Source of the DNA: an uncultured Phascolarctobacterium sp.
GTDB lineage: Bacteria; Bacillota; Negativicutes; Acidaminococcales; Acidaminococcaceae
Direction of reading: 5' to 3'
Length of the DNA: 64,000 nt
Assembly (NCBI RefSeq): GCF_900770955.1
Contig: NZ_CAAGLX010000014.1
Location: forward strand, 1-64,000
The notes under the pieces are model-generated. The model did no database searches. It was given only the letters and a program-made list of their open reading frames with translations, and was not told the DNA's origin. Below are positions 53,736-62,571 of the stretch, one piece after another. Position numbers and translations under genes: made by a program. Positions within the stretch are counted from its first letter, which is position 1. Each line of letters starts with the position of its first letter.

Positions 53736-53872
53736 AATGGCTCCTTTCAGTGTTATCCGTTAAGATGATGACAACAAGCATTGCATGGTAAATTTCATTT
53801 TTCATTTTAGCGCAAGCAGAGAATAATTTCAAGTGAAAATTTAGAAAATAGAGAAAATTTTAAATTATCGTA

Positions 53873-53900
53873 TTGCATTTCGCTTTTTTTATGCTACAAT
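53873..53900 (+). promoter_or_regulatory. pilB-pilT promoter
   Basis: TTGCAT (53873-53878) and TACAAT (53895-53900) with a 16-base spacer lie 32 bases before the pilB-like ATG. Confidence 0.65.
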
Positions 53901-53931
53901 GAATGCAACACAGAAAAAATGAGGTGGTGCA

Positions 53932-55110
53932 ATGGAAGTTTTGCGTAATAATAAGCTGGCAGAGAATTTGCTGCATCTTGCATTGGCTCAGGGTGCCAGT
54001 GACATGCATATCGAGCCTGACGGACAGGGCGTGCGTGTGCGCATCCGTGTTGACGGCCTGCTGCAACAGCTGTGTGTGCTGCCGCGTACGCAGCAAAGCA
54101 CGCTGCTGACGCAGCTGAAGGTGTGGAGCGGTATGGATATTGCCGAAAAAAGAGTGCCGCAGGACGGGCGTCTTTTGCTGCAGCATGACGGCACTGAGGT
54201 TGATTTGCGTCTGTCCAGTCTGCCTACGGTGAACGGTGAAAAGCTAGCTATACGCTTTCTGCAGCGTCAGGATAATCTGCTGCAGTTGGAGCAGCTGCAG
54301 TTCAGCGAAAGTAATTTGCAGCGTTACCGTCAGCTTTTTCATCAGCCAAACGGCTTGGTGCTTTTGACAGGACCTACTGGCAGCGGTAAAACAACGACGC
54401 TATATGCCACGCTGCAGGAGCTTGATGCTGCGGCCGGCAACATTATAACGCTGGAGGACCCGGTGGAATATAAGCTGGCGGGGATTAATCAGGTGGCCGT
54501 GAACCGCAGGAGCGGGCTTACCTTTGCCGCAGGACTGCGTTCTGTTGTGCGTCAGGATCCGGATGTTATCATGCTGGGTGAAATCAGAGATGAAGAAACG
54601 GCGGCGATGGCGGTACATGCAGCGCTGACAGGTCATTTGGTTTTGAGCACATTGCACACAAATGATGCCATCGGCGCTGTGTACCGTCTGCTTGATATGG
54701 GAATTGCTGATTATCTGCTGGCTGCCGGGTTGCGCGGTGTGCTGGCACAGCGTTTGCTGCGCCGTCCGTGCCGCCATTGCGGCGAGCGGCGCTTCGCAAC
54801 TGCAGCGGAGCTGCAGTATCTGGGGCGCAGAGCGGATGAAAGGCTGCAAGTGGTGCAGGCTCACGGCTGTGAGCATTGTCACGGCACAGGCTACAGAGGG
54901 CGTCTGGCATTGCATGAGCTGATTGTGTTTGATAAACGGATGCAGCAGCTCTTGGTAAACGGCGCCGATGAAGCAGAGCTTTTGCAGGAGGCGCGCAAGC
55001 AGGGTTGGCGCAGTCTGTTCGCCGATGCAGTGGCAAAGGTGCTGCAGGGGGCAACTACGGTTGAAGAATTGTGGCGCGTCGGTATCACCGGGGAGGCTGA
55101 TAATGCTTGA
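53932..55110 (+). CDS. pilB: Type IV pilus assembly / type II secretion ATPase (PilB/GspE-like, short)
   Basis: The 392-residue protein has the secretion ATPase motifs: 'ASDMHIEPDGQGVRVRIRVDG', Walker A 'GPTGSGKTTTLYA' (about 148), Asp box 'ITLEDPVEY', Walker B 'DVIMLGEIRDEETA' and His box 'GHLVLSTLHTND'. The GspE-type zinc-binding CxxC pairs are present ('CRHCGE' and 'CEHCHG'). It is shorter than typical PilB (about 560) because the N-terminal MshEN/GspE_N region is absent. It drives pilus or pseudopilus extension. The pilT gene overlaps it by 8 bases. Confidence 0.88.
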   Translation: MEVLRNNKLAENLLHLALAQGASDMHIEPDGQGVRVRIRVDGLLQQLCVLPRTQQSTLLTQLKVWSGMDIAEKRVPQDGRLLLQHDGTEVDLRLSSLPTVNGEKLAIRFLQRQDNLLQLEQLQFSESNLQRYRQLFHQPNGLVLLTGPTGSGKTTTLYATLQELDAAAGNIITLEDPVEYKLAGINQVAVNRRSGLTFAAGLRSVVRQDPDVIMLGEIRDEETAAMAVHAALTGHLVLSTLHTNDAIGAVYRLLDMGIADYLLAAGLRGVLAQRLLRRPCRHCGERRFATAAELQYLGRRADERLQVVQAHGCEHCHGTGYRGRLALHELIVFDKRMQQLLVNGADEAELLQEARKQGWRSLFADAVAKVLQGATTVEELWRVGITGEADNA

Positions 55111-56089
55111 AAAGCTGCTGCTGCAGGCAAAAAGTATGGGAGCCAGTGACCTGCATCTTACACCTGAGGGAATGCCGATGGTGCGCGTAGATGGCAGCCT
55201 GCAGCCTTTGCGAAACGAATTTATTTCCCGGGAAAAGCTGGAGAAAGCGTTACTTGCCTTGCTGCCGGAGCAGGAAAAACAGCAGCTGCTGCAGACAGGT
55301 GAGATTGATACTGCTTTTAGTGACAGACTTCAGGAGCGCTGCCGGCTAAATATTTACCGTCTTGGCAACGGTTATGCGGCGGCGATTCGTCTGCTGCCGA
55401 AGAATATTCCTGACTGCAACAGTCTTGGCCTGCCACAAATTATCAGTCAGCTTGCGGGCAGCAGCAGCGGTCTGCTGCTCGTTACAGGTGCCACAGGAAG
55501 CGGCAAAAGCACAACGCTTGCTTCGCTGGTACAGCAGATAAATCAAACGCGCGCTGTACACGTGCTGACGCTGGAGGACCCGATAGAATATGTTTATCCT
55601 GCGGGCCTGGCGCTGATTAACCAGCGCGAGGTAGGGCGTGATACAAGAAGCTTTGCCAGCGGTCTGCGCAGTGCGCTCAGGCAGGACCCGGATGTTATTT
55701 TAGTAGGTGAGCTGAGAGATGCGGAAACAATAGGTATAGCGCTGACGGCGGCAGAAACAGGTCATCTGGTTTTGGCAACGCTGCACACGCAGGATGCTGC
55801 AGGTACGGTGAACCGCATTCTTGACGTGCTGCCGGACAGACAGCATGTGTGTACGCAGCTGGCCGACTGCCTGTTGGGGATTTGCTGCCAAAGGCTGCTG
55901 CCGCGTTGCGATGAATTTGGACGAGTGGCAGCCTTTGAGGTGCTTGTTACGACACCTGCCATGCGCAATTTAATTCGTGAGGGGCGCACGCACCAGCTGC
56001 AGTCTTATTTGCAGACCGGCGCGCGCTACGGCATGCAGACGATGGAGGATGCGGTAAAGGCCTTGCAGCTGCGAGGAATAATCGCATGA
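55103..56089 (+). CDS. pilT: Pilus retraction ATPase PilT
   Basis: The 328-residue protein follows PilT: 'MGASDLHLTPEGMPMVRVDG', Walker A 'GATGSGKSTTLASL', 'LTLEDPIEYVY', Walker B 'DPDVILVGELRDAETI' and 'ETGHLVLATLHTQDA'. It has no zinc motif, as expected for PilT. It retracts type IV pili for twitching or DNA uptake. ATG 55103 lies behind GGGGAGG, inside the end of pilB. No pilin, prepilin peptidase or pilC gene lies in this window. comF at 27 kb hints at competence. Confidence 0.9.
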   Translation: MLEKLLLQAKSMGASDLHLTPEGMPMVRVDGSLQPLRNEFISREKLEKALLALLPEQEKQQLLQTGEIDTAFSDRLQERCRLNIYRLGNGYAAAIRLLPKNIPDCNSLGLPQIISQLAGSSSGLLLVTGATGSGKSTTLASLVQQINQTRAVHVLTLEDPIEYVYPAGLALINQREVGRDTRSFASGLRSALRQDPDVILVGELRDAETIGIALTAAETGHLVLATLHTQDAAGTVNRILDVLPDRQHVCTQLADCLLGICCQRLLPRCDEFGRVAAFEVLVTTPAMRNLIREGRTHQLQSYLQTGARYGMQTMEDAVKALQLRGIIA

Positions 56090-56093
56090 AAAA

Positions 56094-56118
56094 AAGCCGC
56101 TGCGAAAAACAGCGGCTT
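56094..56118. terminator. Terminator between pilT and the CPA2 antiporter
   Basis: AAGCCGCTG and CAGCGGCTT form a 9-bp stem around CGAAAAA. On the minus strand it is followed by seven T residues, so it mainly ends the antiporter transcript. Confidence 0.82.
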
Positions 56119-56147
56119 AATATATACAGATAAACTGTGAAACAATA

Positions 56148-58451
56148 TTACAAAATTTCTTCTCTGATTAACGTGTTCATCATCTTTTGCTTGCCCAATA
56201 CCCAAAGCAAATCGTTTTCTTCGAAAACGAGTGAAACGTGGGGGTTGGTAATCGTAAAGGCACCACGCTCCAGACCGACAACGAGGCAGCTCCATTTATT
56301 GCGCAAGTCGGCGGCCTTCAGTGAGGTTCCCAAAATAGGAGAATGCTTGTCGATGGTAATCGCCAGTGAGAGGAATTGCTGCTCCGGTTTGTTTTGGTGG
56401 TTATCCAGCATGAATTCACGCAGGCTTTGCGGCAGATCGCAGCGTTCCAGGCCTAAGCTGCGCTGTCTTACGGCAGCGTCAAAAACCTGCAGCTGGCTGC
56501 TTGTACCGATGAGCAGCAGCTTATCTCCCTGCTCAACTATCTGCTCGCCGCCGGGCATATCAACAGTGCGATTATTGCCCAAAAGCTGCAGAACGTTGCA
56601 GCCGTAGCTTTCACGGAAGCCAAGACTGCGCAGGCTGCGTCTGTTAATCGGAGAGTCCTTCTGCAAATCGTAGTAAACAAGCTGCAAGTCCTCGTCGAAC
56701 CAGGTACGGCTGTCGCTGGGAGTGCTTTCACGATGCTTGCGCATGTGTTTTTCGTTGAGGTTTACCAAAAAGCGTGATTCGATGCGCAGATATTCGCTCA
56801 TCAGCCAGTCGGAGGAGGAGATGAAGTAGGCTGCCAGCAATATAGAAACGCAGGCTAGGAAGCCATGCAGATTCAACAGAGTGTGGAAGATGAAGTACAG
56901 CGAAGCAGAGGCTACAAGCAGCTTGCCGAATACAAGGAACATTAACGGCAGATGGTTAGCACGCTTCTTAAACCAAAGCTTGGAGAATAAATCACCGTTG
57001 CCGGCGCGGTTGACAAGTACAGCGCGCAAAATCGGCGACATGATGATAAAGGTGGCTGTAGCGGTCAGCAGTCTACTGTACGGCAGCTTCAGCGTGTTGC
57101 CCAAATAAGGCAGCATGTAATATTCCGCACCCAAAGCAATAGCTGCCAGTAGAGTGATGAAAATCAGCATACGCATCGTGTAACCAGTCAGCAGGTTCTT
57201 CCAGTCCTGATCTTTGTCATCATCAGTCGAAGTGCCGGTGTAACGGTCCAGCCAGCTTTTAGCCTGCGGCGGCAGCAGCTTCAGCACAAGCTGGTAGAAG
57301 GGCTCGGCTGCCATGATGCAGAAGGGAGTGGTAAAGGTAGTGATTACGGATACCGCTACGATAATCGGATATAAAAAGCTGCTGATTACGCCAAGGCTCA
57401 TGCCCAAGGAAGCGATAATAAAGGAGAACTCACCAATCTGTGCCAGGCTGAAGCCGCAGTGCACAGAGGTGTTCAGGCTCTGACCGGAGGCCAGCACGCC
57501 GCCGGTGGAGAAAATCAGCTTGCCGATAATCGTTGCAACTAACAGCACGAAGATGGGCAGCGCCTGCTCCAGCAGAATAGCGGGATCTACCATCATGCCG
57601 ACGGATACGAAAAAGACGGCGCCGAACAAATCCTTGATAGGAGCAACAAGGTGCTCGATTTTTTCTGCGTTAGGTGCTTCGGCAATCAAAGAGCCCATGA
57701 TGAAGGCACCCAATGCGGAAGAGAAGCCGAGCTGAGTTGCCAGTACAACCATGCCTAGGCACAGGCCGATGGAAACAACAACCAGTGTTTCTTCGTTCAT
57801 CAGCTGCTTGGCCCATTTAAAGAAGCTGGGTACAAGATACATACCCAGGACAAACCATAAAACGAGGAAGAAAATCAAGCGTCCGATGCTGAGCAGCAGC
57901 TCCATCGTGGAAACATCGGCGCTGGCTACAGCCATAGTTGCCAGCAGCACCATCATTACGATGCCGGCGATGTCTTCAATAATCAGCACGCCGAAAACTA
58001 TTTCTGTAAAGCGCTGCGCCCTGAGCTTTAAGTCATCAAAGGCCTTGATGATAATTGTAGTGGAGGACATAGAAAGCATACCGCCTAAAAAGAGACTGTC
58101 CATATGATTCCAGCCCAGCAGCGTACCGGCGAAGTAGCCAACGGCCAGCATGCCGCCGATTTCTACCGCAGTGGCGATAAAGGCTGTACTGCCTACGCTT
58201 TTCAGCTTGTAAAAGCTGAACTCCAGTCCCAGCGCGAACAGCAGGAAGATAACACCGATTTCGGACCAGGCGTGGACATTGGCTTTATCGGTAATCGTCG
58301 GGAAGAAATTGAAGTGCGGACCGGTGATGAAGCCGGCAACAATGTAGCCAAGCACCAACGGCTGATTAATTTTCTTGAAAAGAATAGTCGTGACGCCGGC
58401 TACAAGCAAAATCATTGCTAAATCATTAATAATAGTAGGCAGATGAGTCAT
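56148..58451 (-). CDS. CPA2 family cation:proton antiporter with RCK_C domains
   Basis: The 767-residue protein starts with a CPA2 transporter unit of about twelve hydrophobic segments ('GYIVAGFITGPH', 'FLLFALGLEFSF', 'SSTTIIIKAFDDL', 'FFVSVGMMVDP'), and a further membrane block (about 420-540). The C-terminal 200 residues contain two TrkA-C (RCK_C)-like units, one around 'EQIVEQGDKLLLIGTSSQL' and one around 'LVFEENDLLWVLGKQ'. I see no TrkA-N nucleotide-binding domain, unlike KefB/KefC. It should exchange Na+ or K+ for H+. ATG 58451 follows AAAGGAG. Confidence 0.85.
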   Translation of the reverse strand: MTHLPTIINDLAMILLVAGVTTILFKKINQPLVLGYIVAGFITGPHFNFFPTITDKANVHAWSEIGVIFLLFALGLEFSFYKLKSVGSTAFIATAVEIGGMLAVGYFAGTLLGWNHMDSLFLGGMLSMSSTTIIIKAFDDLKLRAQRFTEIVFGVLIIEDIAGIVMMVLLATMAVASADVSTMELLLSIGRLIFFLVLWFVLGMYLVPSFFKWAKQLMNEETLVVVSIGLCLGMVVLATQLGFSSALGAFIMGSLIAEAPNAEKIEHLVAPIKDLFGAVFFVSVGMMVDPAILLEQALPIFVLLVATIIGKLIFSTGGVLASGQSLNTSVHCGFSLAQIGEFSFIIASLGMSLGVISSFLYPIIVAVSVITTFTTPFCIMAAEPFYQLVLKLLPPQAKSWLDRYTGTSTDDDKDQDWKNLLTGYTMRMLIFITLLAAIALGAEYYMLPYLGNTLKLPYSRLLTATATFIIMSPILRAVLVNRAGNGDLFSKLWFKKRANHLPLMFLVFGKLLVASASLYFIFHTLLNLHGFLACVSILLAAYFISSSDWLMSEYLRIESRFLVNLNEKHMRKHRESTPSDSRTWFDEDLQLVYYDLQKDSPINRRSLRSLGFRESYGCNVLQLLGNNRTVDMPGGEQIVEQGDKLLLIGTSSQLQVFDAAVRQRSLGLERCDLPQSLREFMLDNHQNKPEQQFLSLAITIDKHSPILGTSLKAADLRNKWSCLVVGLERGAFTITNPHVSLVFEENDLLWVLGKQKMMNTLIREEIL

Positions 58452-58658
58452 GGGAATCTCCTTTGCGATATTTTTTGCCAAAGTGGCTTTAAATGGTGTA
58501 TAATAATTGAAATGTAGTCATAAGCTTTTTACGAGCTCTGCAGACTGCAAAACAAATAATCTCAATATATATTATACAATATTTTTGACTGAATTTATTG
58601 CATAAATAATGCTTTATTTTGTTAATTTATTGTGACTTGCGCAATTGGAGGAATAAAG

Positions 58659-59543
58659 ATGAACGAAAATCAACAAGAAAAATTAGTTTTGGTAGATGGC
58701 GAGATTATGCCGGAAGCCGAAGCATTTATTGATGTCAATGACCGCGGCCATAATTTCGGTGACGGTGTTTTTGAAATTGTGCCGGTTTATAACGGACGCT
58801 GCTTCGCTTTGCTGCCGCACATGAACAATTTATTCGATTCCGTAATCGCCGTAAAAATCCCCGGCGTTTATATGATTGAAGAGCTGGTAGAGTTCCATGA
58901 AAGCCTGCTGGCCGCAACCGGTCTGAAGGACTGCGAAATCTATACGCAGGTAACCCGTGGCAGCGGTGCTTATGCCCTGTCCTATCCGGAGCAGAGCATT
59001 CCGCATCTGACTATGTATGCTGTACCGGTTGACCGCGAGGCACTGGCTGAAAAGCGTGCTAAGGGTGTAAATGTTATTACTGTTGAGGACGTACGCTGGG
59101 CGCGCTGCGATATCAATACTCTGAACCGTCTGCCGGAGGTAATGGCTAAACAGAAGGCTGTTATCGGCAACGCTTTTGATTCCCTGTTTGTTCGCGACGG
59201 TAAAATTACCGAAAGCACGGAAGCCAGCTTCTTCATTTATAAGGACGGCATTCTGTGGACTCATCCCGAAAACAACTTTATCCATAAAAACATTACTCGC
59301 CGTCTGCTGATGGAACGCCTGTCCAAAGACCTGGACCTGCAGATTATCGAAAGAGCCTTTGACAAGGATTTCGCACTCAAAGCAGACGAAGCCTTCCTCT
59401 GCGGACCGCGCTGCGAATTTATGCCTGTTACCAAAATCGACCGCAGCTTCGTTGCTGACGGTAAGGTTGGCGAGCTGACACAAAAGCTGCAGGATGCATA
59501 TATGGCATTTGTAGCTAAGGAATGCCCTGCTAAGCATGAATAA
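58659..59543 (+). CDS. dat: D-amino-acid aminotransferase (class IV)
   Basis: The 294-residue protein aligns closely with Bacillus D-amino acid aminotransferase: 'DRGHNFGDGVFEIVPVYNG', 'TQVTRGSGAYALSYP', 'VEDVRWARCDINTLNRLPEV' and 'MAKQKA' with the PLP lysine K164, and 'KVGELTQKLQ'. It makes D-glutamate or D-alanine for peptidoglycan from the 2-oxo acid. Branched-chain aminotransferases are relatives, but the 'RWxRCDIxxLN' motif points to Dat. ATG 58659 is set by GGAGGAA. The membrane protein gene overlaps its end by 8 bases. Confidence 0.9.
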   Translation: MNENQQEKLVLVDGEIMPEAEAFIDVNDRGHNFGDGVFEIVPVYNGRCFALLPHMNNLFDSVIAVKIPGVYMIEELVEFHESLLAATGLKDCEIYTQVTRGSGAYALSYPEQSIPHLTMYAVPVDREALAEKRAKGVNVITVEDVRWARCDINTLNRLPEVMAKQKAVIGNAFDSLFVRDGKITESTEASFFIYKDGILWTHPENNFIHKNITRRLLMERLSKDLDLQIIERAFDKDFALKADEAFLCGPRCEFMPVTKIDRSFVADGKVGELTQKLQDAYMAFVAKECPAKHE

Positions 59544-60042
59544 CAGCAAGCTGGTGCGTGGAGCGTTATTGGTGGCTTTGGCGTTGGCGCTGCAATCGCT
59601 GCGTCTGGTGCTGCCGATGCCGCAGCTGCTTTCTACGTTTATCATCGGTACTCTGGTGCATATGATGCTGGTGCTCACGCTGCAGCTCAACGGCCTGAAG
59701 ACAGCACTGTTGCTGGCGTTTCTGCTGCCGCTGACTGCTTACGTGCAGGGGCAGGTGCTGCTGCCTTTTCTGATTCCTGTAATCTGGCTGGGCAATTTTA
59801 TCTTTGTACTGCTTGTGCGTCAGTTTAAGGTCAGGCATAAGCTAGCTTTATGTGTGCCGCCTGTGGCGAAGGTCTGTGTTATGTTGCTGGCAGCCTGGGT
59901 TGCGCTGAGCTTCTTGGCGCTGCCGAATCCTGCGCTGCGCAAGACGGTTATGTTTGCGATGAGCGTACCGCAGCTGCTGACGGCTGTTGCTGGTATTTTG
60001 CTGGCAGAGCAGGTCAAAAAGCGCCTGTGTCAGTTTAATTAA
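59536..60042 (+). CDS. Small membrane protein, ECF transporter S-component-like
   Basis: The 168-residue protein has five or six hydrophobic segments and begins with a helix 'LVRGALLVALALALQSLRLVLP', like S components of ECF vitamin transporters. No family-specific substrate motif is visible, so substrate is unknown. It overlaps dat by 8 bases, so both are translated from one mRNA. Whether it relates to dat function is not clear. An alternative is an uncharacterised membrane family with a similar fold. Confidence 0.6.
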   Translation: MNNSKLVRGALLVALALALQSLRLVLPMPQLLSTFIIGTLVHMMLVLTLQLNGLKTALLLAFLLPLTAYVQGQVLLPFLIPVIWLGNFIFVLLVRQFKVRHKLALCVPPVAKVCVMLLAAWVALSFLALPNPALRKTVMFAMSVPQLLTAVAGILLAEQVKKRLCQFN

Positions 60043-60099
60043 GCAGGACTTTGGAATAATATAACGAGTTTATGCGTGTCGAATTGTTCGATAGCTAAG

Positions 60100-60134
60100 A
60101 TAACCGCCAGTGTAAAAGCTGTGCGGTTATTTTG
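60100..60134 (+). terminator. dat operon terminator
   Basis: ATAACCGC and GCGGTTAT form an 8-bp stem around a 15-base loop, followed by TTTTG. Confidence 0.8.
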
Positions 60135-60194
60135 TGCTTATGCTTAAGAATGTTCAGTAACCTTTTGGTAACTGAAGCACTTTTTTGTGCATAC

Positions 60195-60223
60195 TTTACA
60201 GAAAAGCTGAAACAGCATATTAT
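60195..60223 (+). promoter_or_regulatory. Probable promoter of the DUF2156-GNAT operon
   Basis: TTTACA (60195-60200) and TATTAT (60218-60223) with a 17-base spacer are the best match in the 310-base gap. A second TATAAT at 60310-60315 has no good -35 box. Apart from this and the terminator above I see nothing else in the gap. Confidence 0.5.
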
Positions 60224-60352
60224 AATATAGGTAATGGATAGTAGTTATCTATTTTGTGAAGTTAATGTTAAAAATGCAATTACAATGACGCAAGCTATAT
60301 TTCATATGCTATAATATACAAGCAGTAATGAGTTTTTTAGGGGGTTATCAGT

Positions 60353-61237
60353 ATTTTAGAATTTAAACCTGTAACATTGGCACAAAAGCCTTTGTTTGAA
60401 AGCTATATATCAAAATCACATCAAAATGGCAGCGAATGTGCCTTTTCCAATCTTTTTGTCTGGCGTGACTGCTATCATATTTATTGGTGCGTAGCGCACG
60501 ATTTCCTTTTGCTGAAGGTTAAACGCAACAACGTTGATTTTTACATTCAGCCTTTTGGCGGACGCGATGAGGATTTGCCGCGTCTGATGCAGGAGCTGAA
60601 GGAGGAGCATCAGGGCAAACCGTTTGAAATGCATGGTATCTATGATTTTACCAAGGAGCGCTTTGAGCGCGTGATGCCTGGTCTGACCTATGAAGAAGAC
60701 CGCGATAACTGGGATTATGTATATCTGCAGGAAAAGCTGGCAACGCTTTCCGGCCGCAAGCTGCACGGACAGAAGAATCACTACAATGCCTTCGTCAAGG
60801 CGCATCCTGATTTCGTTTATGAGCCGATTACTATGGATAATATGATGGAATGCCTGAACTTTGGCGAGCGCTGGTGCGATGAGCATATGGCGGAGGATCC
60901 TTCGCTGCTGTGCGAAAAATATGCTATTCAGGAGGCTTTCCTGAGCTTTGAACAGCTGGAGCTGCGCGGTGGTGCAATCCGTTTCGACGGTAAAATTCAG
61001 GCCTTCAGCTTTGGCAAAAAGATTAACGACGATACAGCGGTGCTGCATGTAGAAAAGGCGCGTCACGATGTACGCGGCCTGTATACTGCTATTACCAAGG
61101 AGTTCGCCGTTCATGCCTGGACGGATGTAAAATATCTCAACCGTGAGGAGGATATGGGACATCCCGGTCTGCGTGAGGCAAAAATGGCGCTGCATCCGGA
61201 ATTTATGGTGAAAAAATATAATGTAATTATTGGGTGA
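60353..61237 (+). CDS. DUF2156 (phosphatidylglycerol lysyltransferase C-terminal-like) protein with ATT start
   Basis: The 294-residue protein has the DUF2156 pattern: 'LEFKPVTLAQKPLFESYI', 'SNLFVWRDCYHIYW', 'LHGQKNHYNAFVKAHP', 'FSFGKKINDDTAVLHVEKA' and 'YLNREEDMGHPGLREAKMALHP', a GNAT-like fold shared with the aminoacyl-transfer domain of MprF. No ATG, GTG or usable TTG fits the conserved beginning. ATT at 60353 lies eight bases after AGGGGG and would give Met-Leu-Glu-Phe-Lys-Pro, the usual N-terminus. The TTG at 60377 lacks a ribosome site and would cut off conserved residues. Function is unknown; the GNAT gene follows 8 bases later. Confidence 0.82.
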   Translation: MLEFKPVTLAQKPLFESYISKSHQNGSECAFSNLFVWRDCYHIYWCVAHDFLLLKVKRNNVDFYIQPFGGRDEDLPRLMQELKEEHQGKPFEMHGIYDFTKERFERVMPGLTYEEDRDNWDYVYLQEKLATLSGRKLHGQKNHYNAFVKAHPDFVYEPITMDNMMECLNFGERWCDEHMAEDPSLLCEKYAIQEAFLSFEQLELRGGAIRFDGKIQAFSFGKKINDDTAVLHVEKARHDVRGLYTAITKEFAVHAWTDVKYLNREEDMGHPGLREAKMALHPEFMVKKYNVIIG

Positions 61238-61245
61238 GGTAGCTT

Positions 61246-62469
61246 ATGATTTACCGTGTCTTGAGCAAGGAGCGTATGTACCAGGCGGAAGAGCTTTGGG
61301 ATTACTGCTTTGAAAAAAAGACGGAGCCTTTCTTTCGGTACTATTTTGAGCAGTACTGCGGCAAGGACAATATGGTTATCGGCGGCTTTGGCAAGGTCGG
61401 CGAGGAAGAAAAGCTGCGCACGATGCTGCATGTAAATCCTTATATGCTGCATTTGTGCGGGCAGGATATGCTGGTGCCGTATCTCGTGGGCATTGCCACC
61501 GCTCCGGAAGCACGCGGGCAGCATCTTTTGCGTCCGCTTTTAGAAACTGCTTTTGAGGTGCTGCGCTCACAGGGCTTTCCCTTTGTGACGCTGATGCCGA
61601 TAAGCGCAGGTATTTATCTGCCGTATGAATTTGCTTACTGCTATTATCGTCATGAATATAAAATGCCTTTGGCAAAGCTTCAGCCTGCTGCAATAGGTGA
61701 TGACCTGTCGGCAGAACGTCTGGACTTAGTTTCCTTGCTGCAATCTGTGACTGAGGAAAAAGCTCAGCCTTGCAATCCTTTGGCAGATATTTACGCAAGT
61801 GTTACCGCAGCGTGGAACGGCGTGCCGCAGCGCACTGCGTTCCAATGGCGCAAGCTGCTGTCTGTAGTTACGCAGGAAAATGTGCTGTGCGCTGTTGTTT
61901 ACCGCGCGGGGAAAGCAGTTGGCTATATGCTTTACTCACTGACTGATGGCACGTTCAACGTGCAGGAGCTGCTTACGCAGGATGCTGCGGCGAAGAACCG
62001 TCTGCTGCAATATGCCGCAGGACACAGAAGCGAAGCGCAGGAGTTTTGCTGGCTGGCGGAGCCGTGGGATAAAACATATCTTGGCTTTGCGGACCAGGCG
62101 CTTACAGGCAGGCTGCAGCCCTTTATGATGGCACGCTGCCTTGATGCGCGTTTAGCGCTCGCCAAGCTGCCGGTAGCAGAAAGCATGAGCAGCGGCAGCG
62201 TTGTCATGCTGCTTACGGATAAGATGATTGAGCGTAATAATCATCTGCTGCAGCTGCGCACGTCACCGGGCAAGCTGGAGGCAGTCAGCACGCTGGAGCA
62301 GGAGGAGGTTACCATGGACATGGGCGCCTTTACCCAGCTTTACTTCGGTGCGTTCAGCGCTACGGAGCTGTGGGAAGCAGGGCGCATCAAATGCAGCGAT
62401 GTGCGGAAGCTGCAGCTGCTCGATGAGCTCTTTCCTAAATGCCGCACTTATAATAACGAATATTTTTAA
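61246..62469 (+). CDS. GNAT acetyltransferase with SCP2-like C-terminal domain (Eis-like)
   Basis: The 407-residue protein has an N-terminal GNAT domain with the acetyl-CoA loop 'GIATAPEARGQHLLRPLLETAF', a second degenerate GNAT unit, and a C-terminal sterol-carrier-like region ('MDMGAFTQLYFGAFSATELWEAGRI'). This three-part plan is that of Eis-type N-acetyltransferases, which can modify amines including aminoglycosides, though the natural substrate is mostly unknown. It pairs with the DUF2156 gene, a common Firmicutes arrangement. GAGGTAG precedes the ATG. Confidence 0.85.
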   Translation: MIYRVLSKERMYQAEELWDYCFEKKTEPFFRYYFEQYCGKDNMVIGGFGKVGEEEKLRTMLHVNPYMLHLCGQDMLVPYLVGIATAPEARGQHLLRPLLETAFEVLRSQGFPFVTLMPISAGIYLPYEFAYCYYRHEYKMPLAKLQPAAIGDDLSAERLDLVSLLQSVTEEKAQPCNPLADIYASVTAAWNGVPQRTAFQWRKLLSVVTQENVLCAVVYRAGKAVGYMLYSLTDGTFNVQELLTQDAAAKNRLLQYAAGHRSEAQEFCWLAEPWDKTYLGFADQALTGRLQPFMMARCLDARLALAKLPVAESMSSGSVVMLLTDKMIERNNHLLQLRTSPGKLEAVSTLEQEEVTMDMGAFTQLYFGAFSATELWEAGRIKCSDVRKLQLLDELFPKCRTYNNEYF

Positions 62470-62476
62470 GTTTATG

Positions 62477-62508
62477 CAGGCTGCTTGGTAATCTGGCAGC
62501 CTGTTTTT
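62477..62508 (+). terminator. GNAT gene terminator
   Basis: CAGGCTGC and GCAGCCTG form an 8-bp stem followed by TTTTTC just after the GNAT stop codon. Confidence 0.88.
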
Positions 62509-62514
62509 CAACAG

Positions 62515-62548
62515 AAAAACCCATGCCTTACTTAACGTAAAGCATGGG
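62515..62548 (-). terminator. LptA-like gene terminator
   Basis: CCCATGC and GCATGGG bound a hairpin with an inner TTACG/CGTAA-like stem. On the minus strand it is followed by TTTTC. Confidence 0.8.
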
Positions 62549-62571
62549 CTGATTTTTTGTCTGTACAGAAT

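Noticed and set aside
58659..59543. Branched-chain aminotransferase (IlvE)
   Set aside because: The motif around the PLP lysine and the overall pattern follow D-amino-acid aminotransferase.
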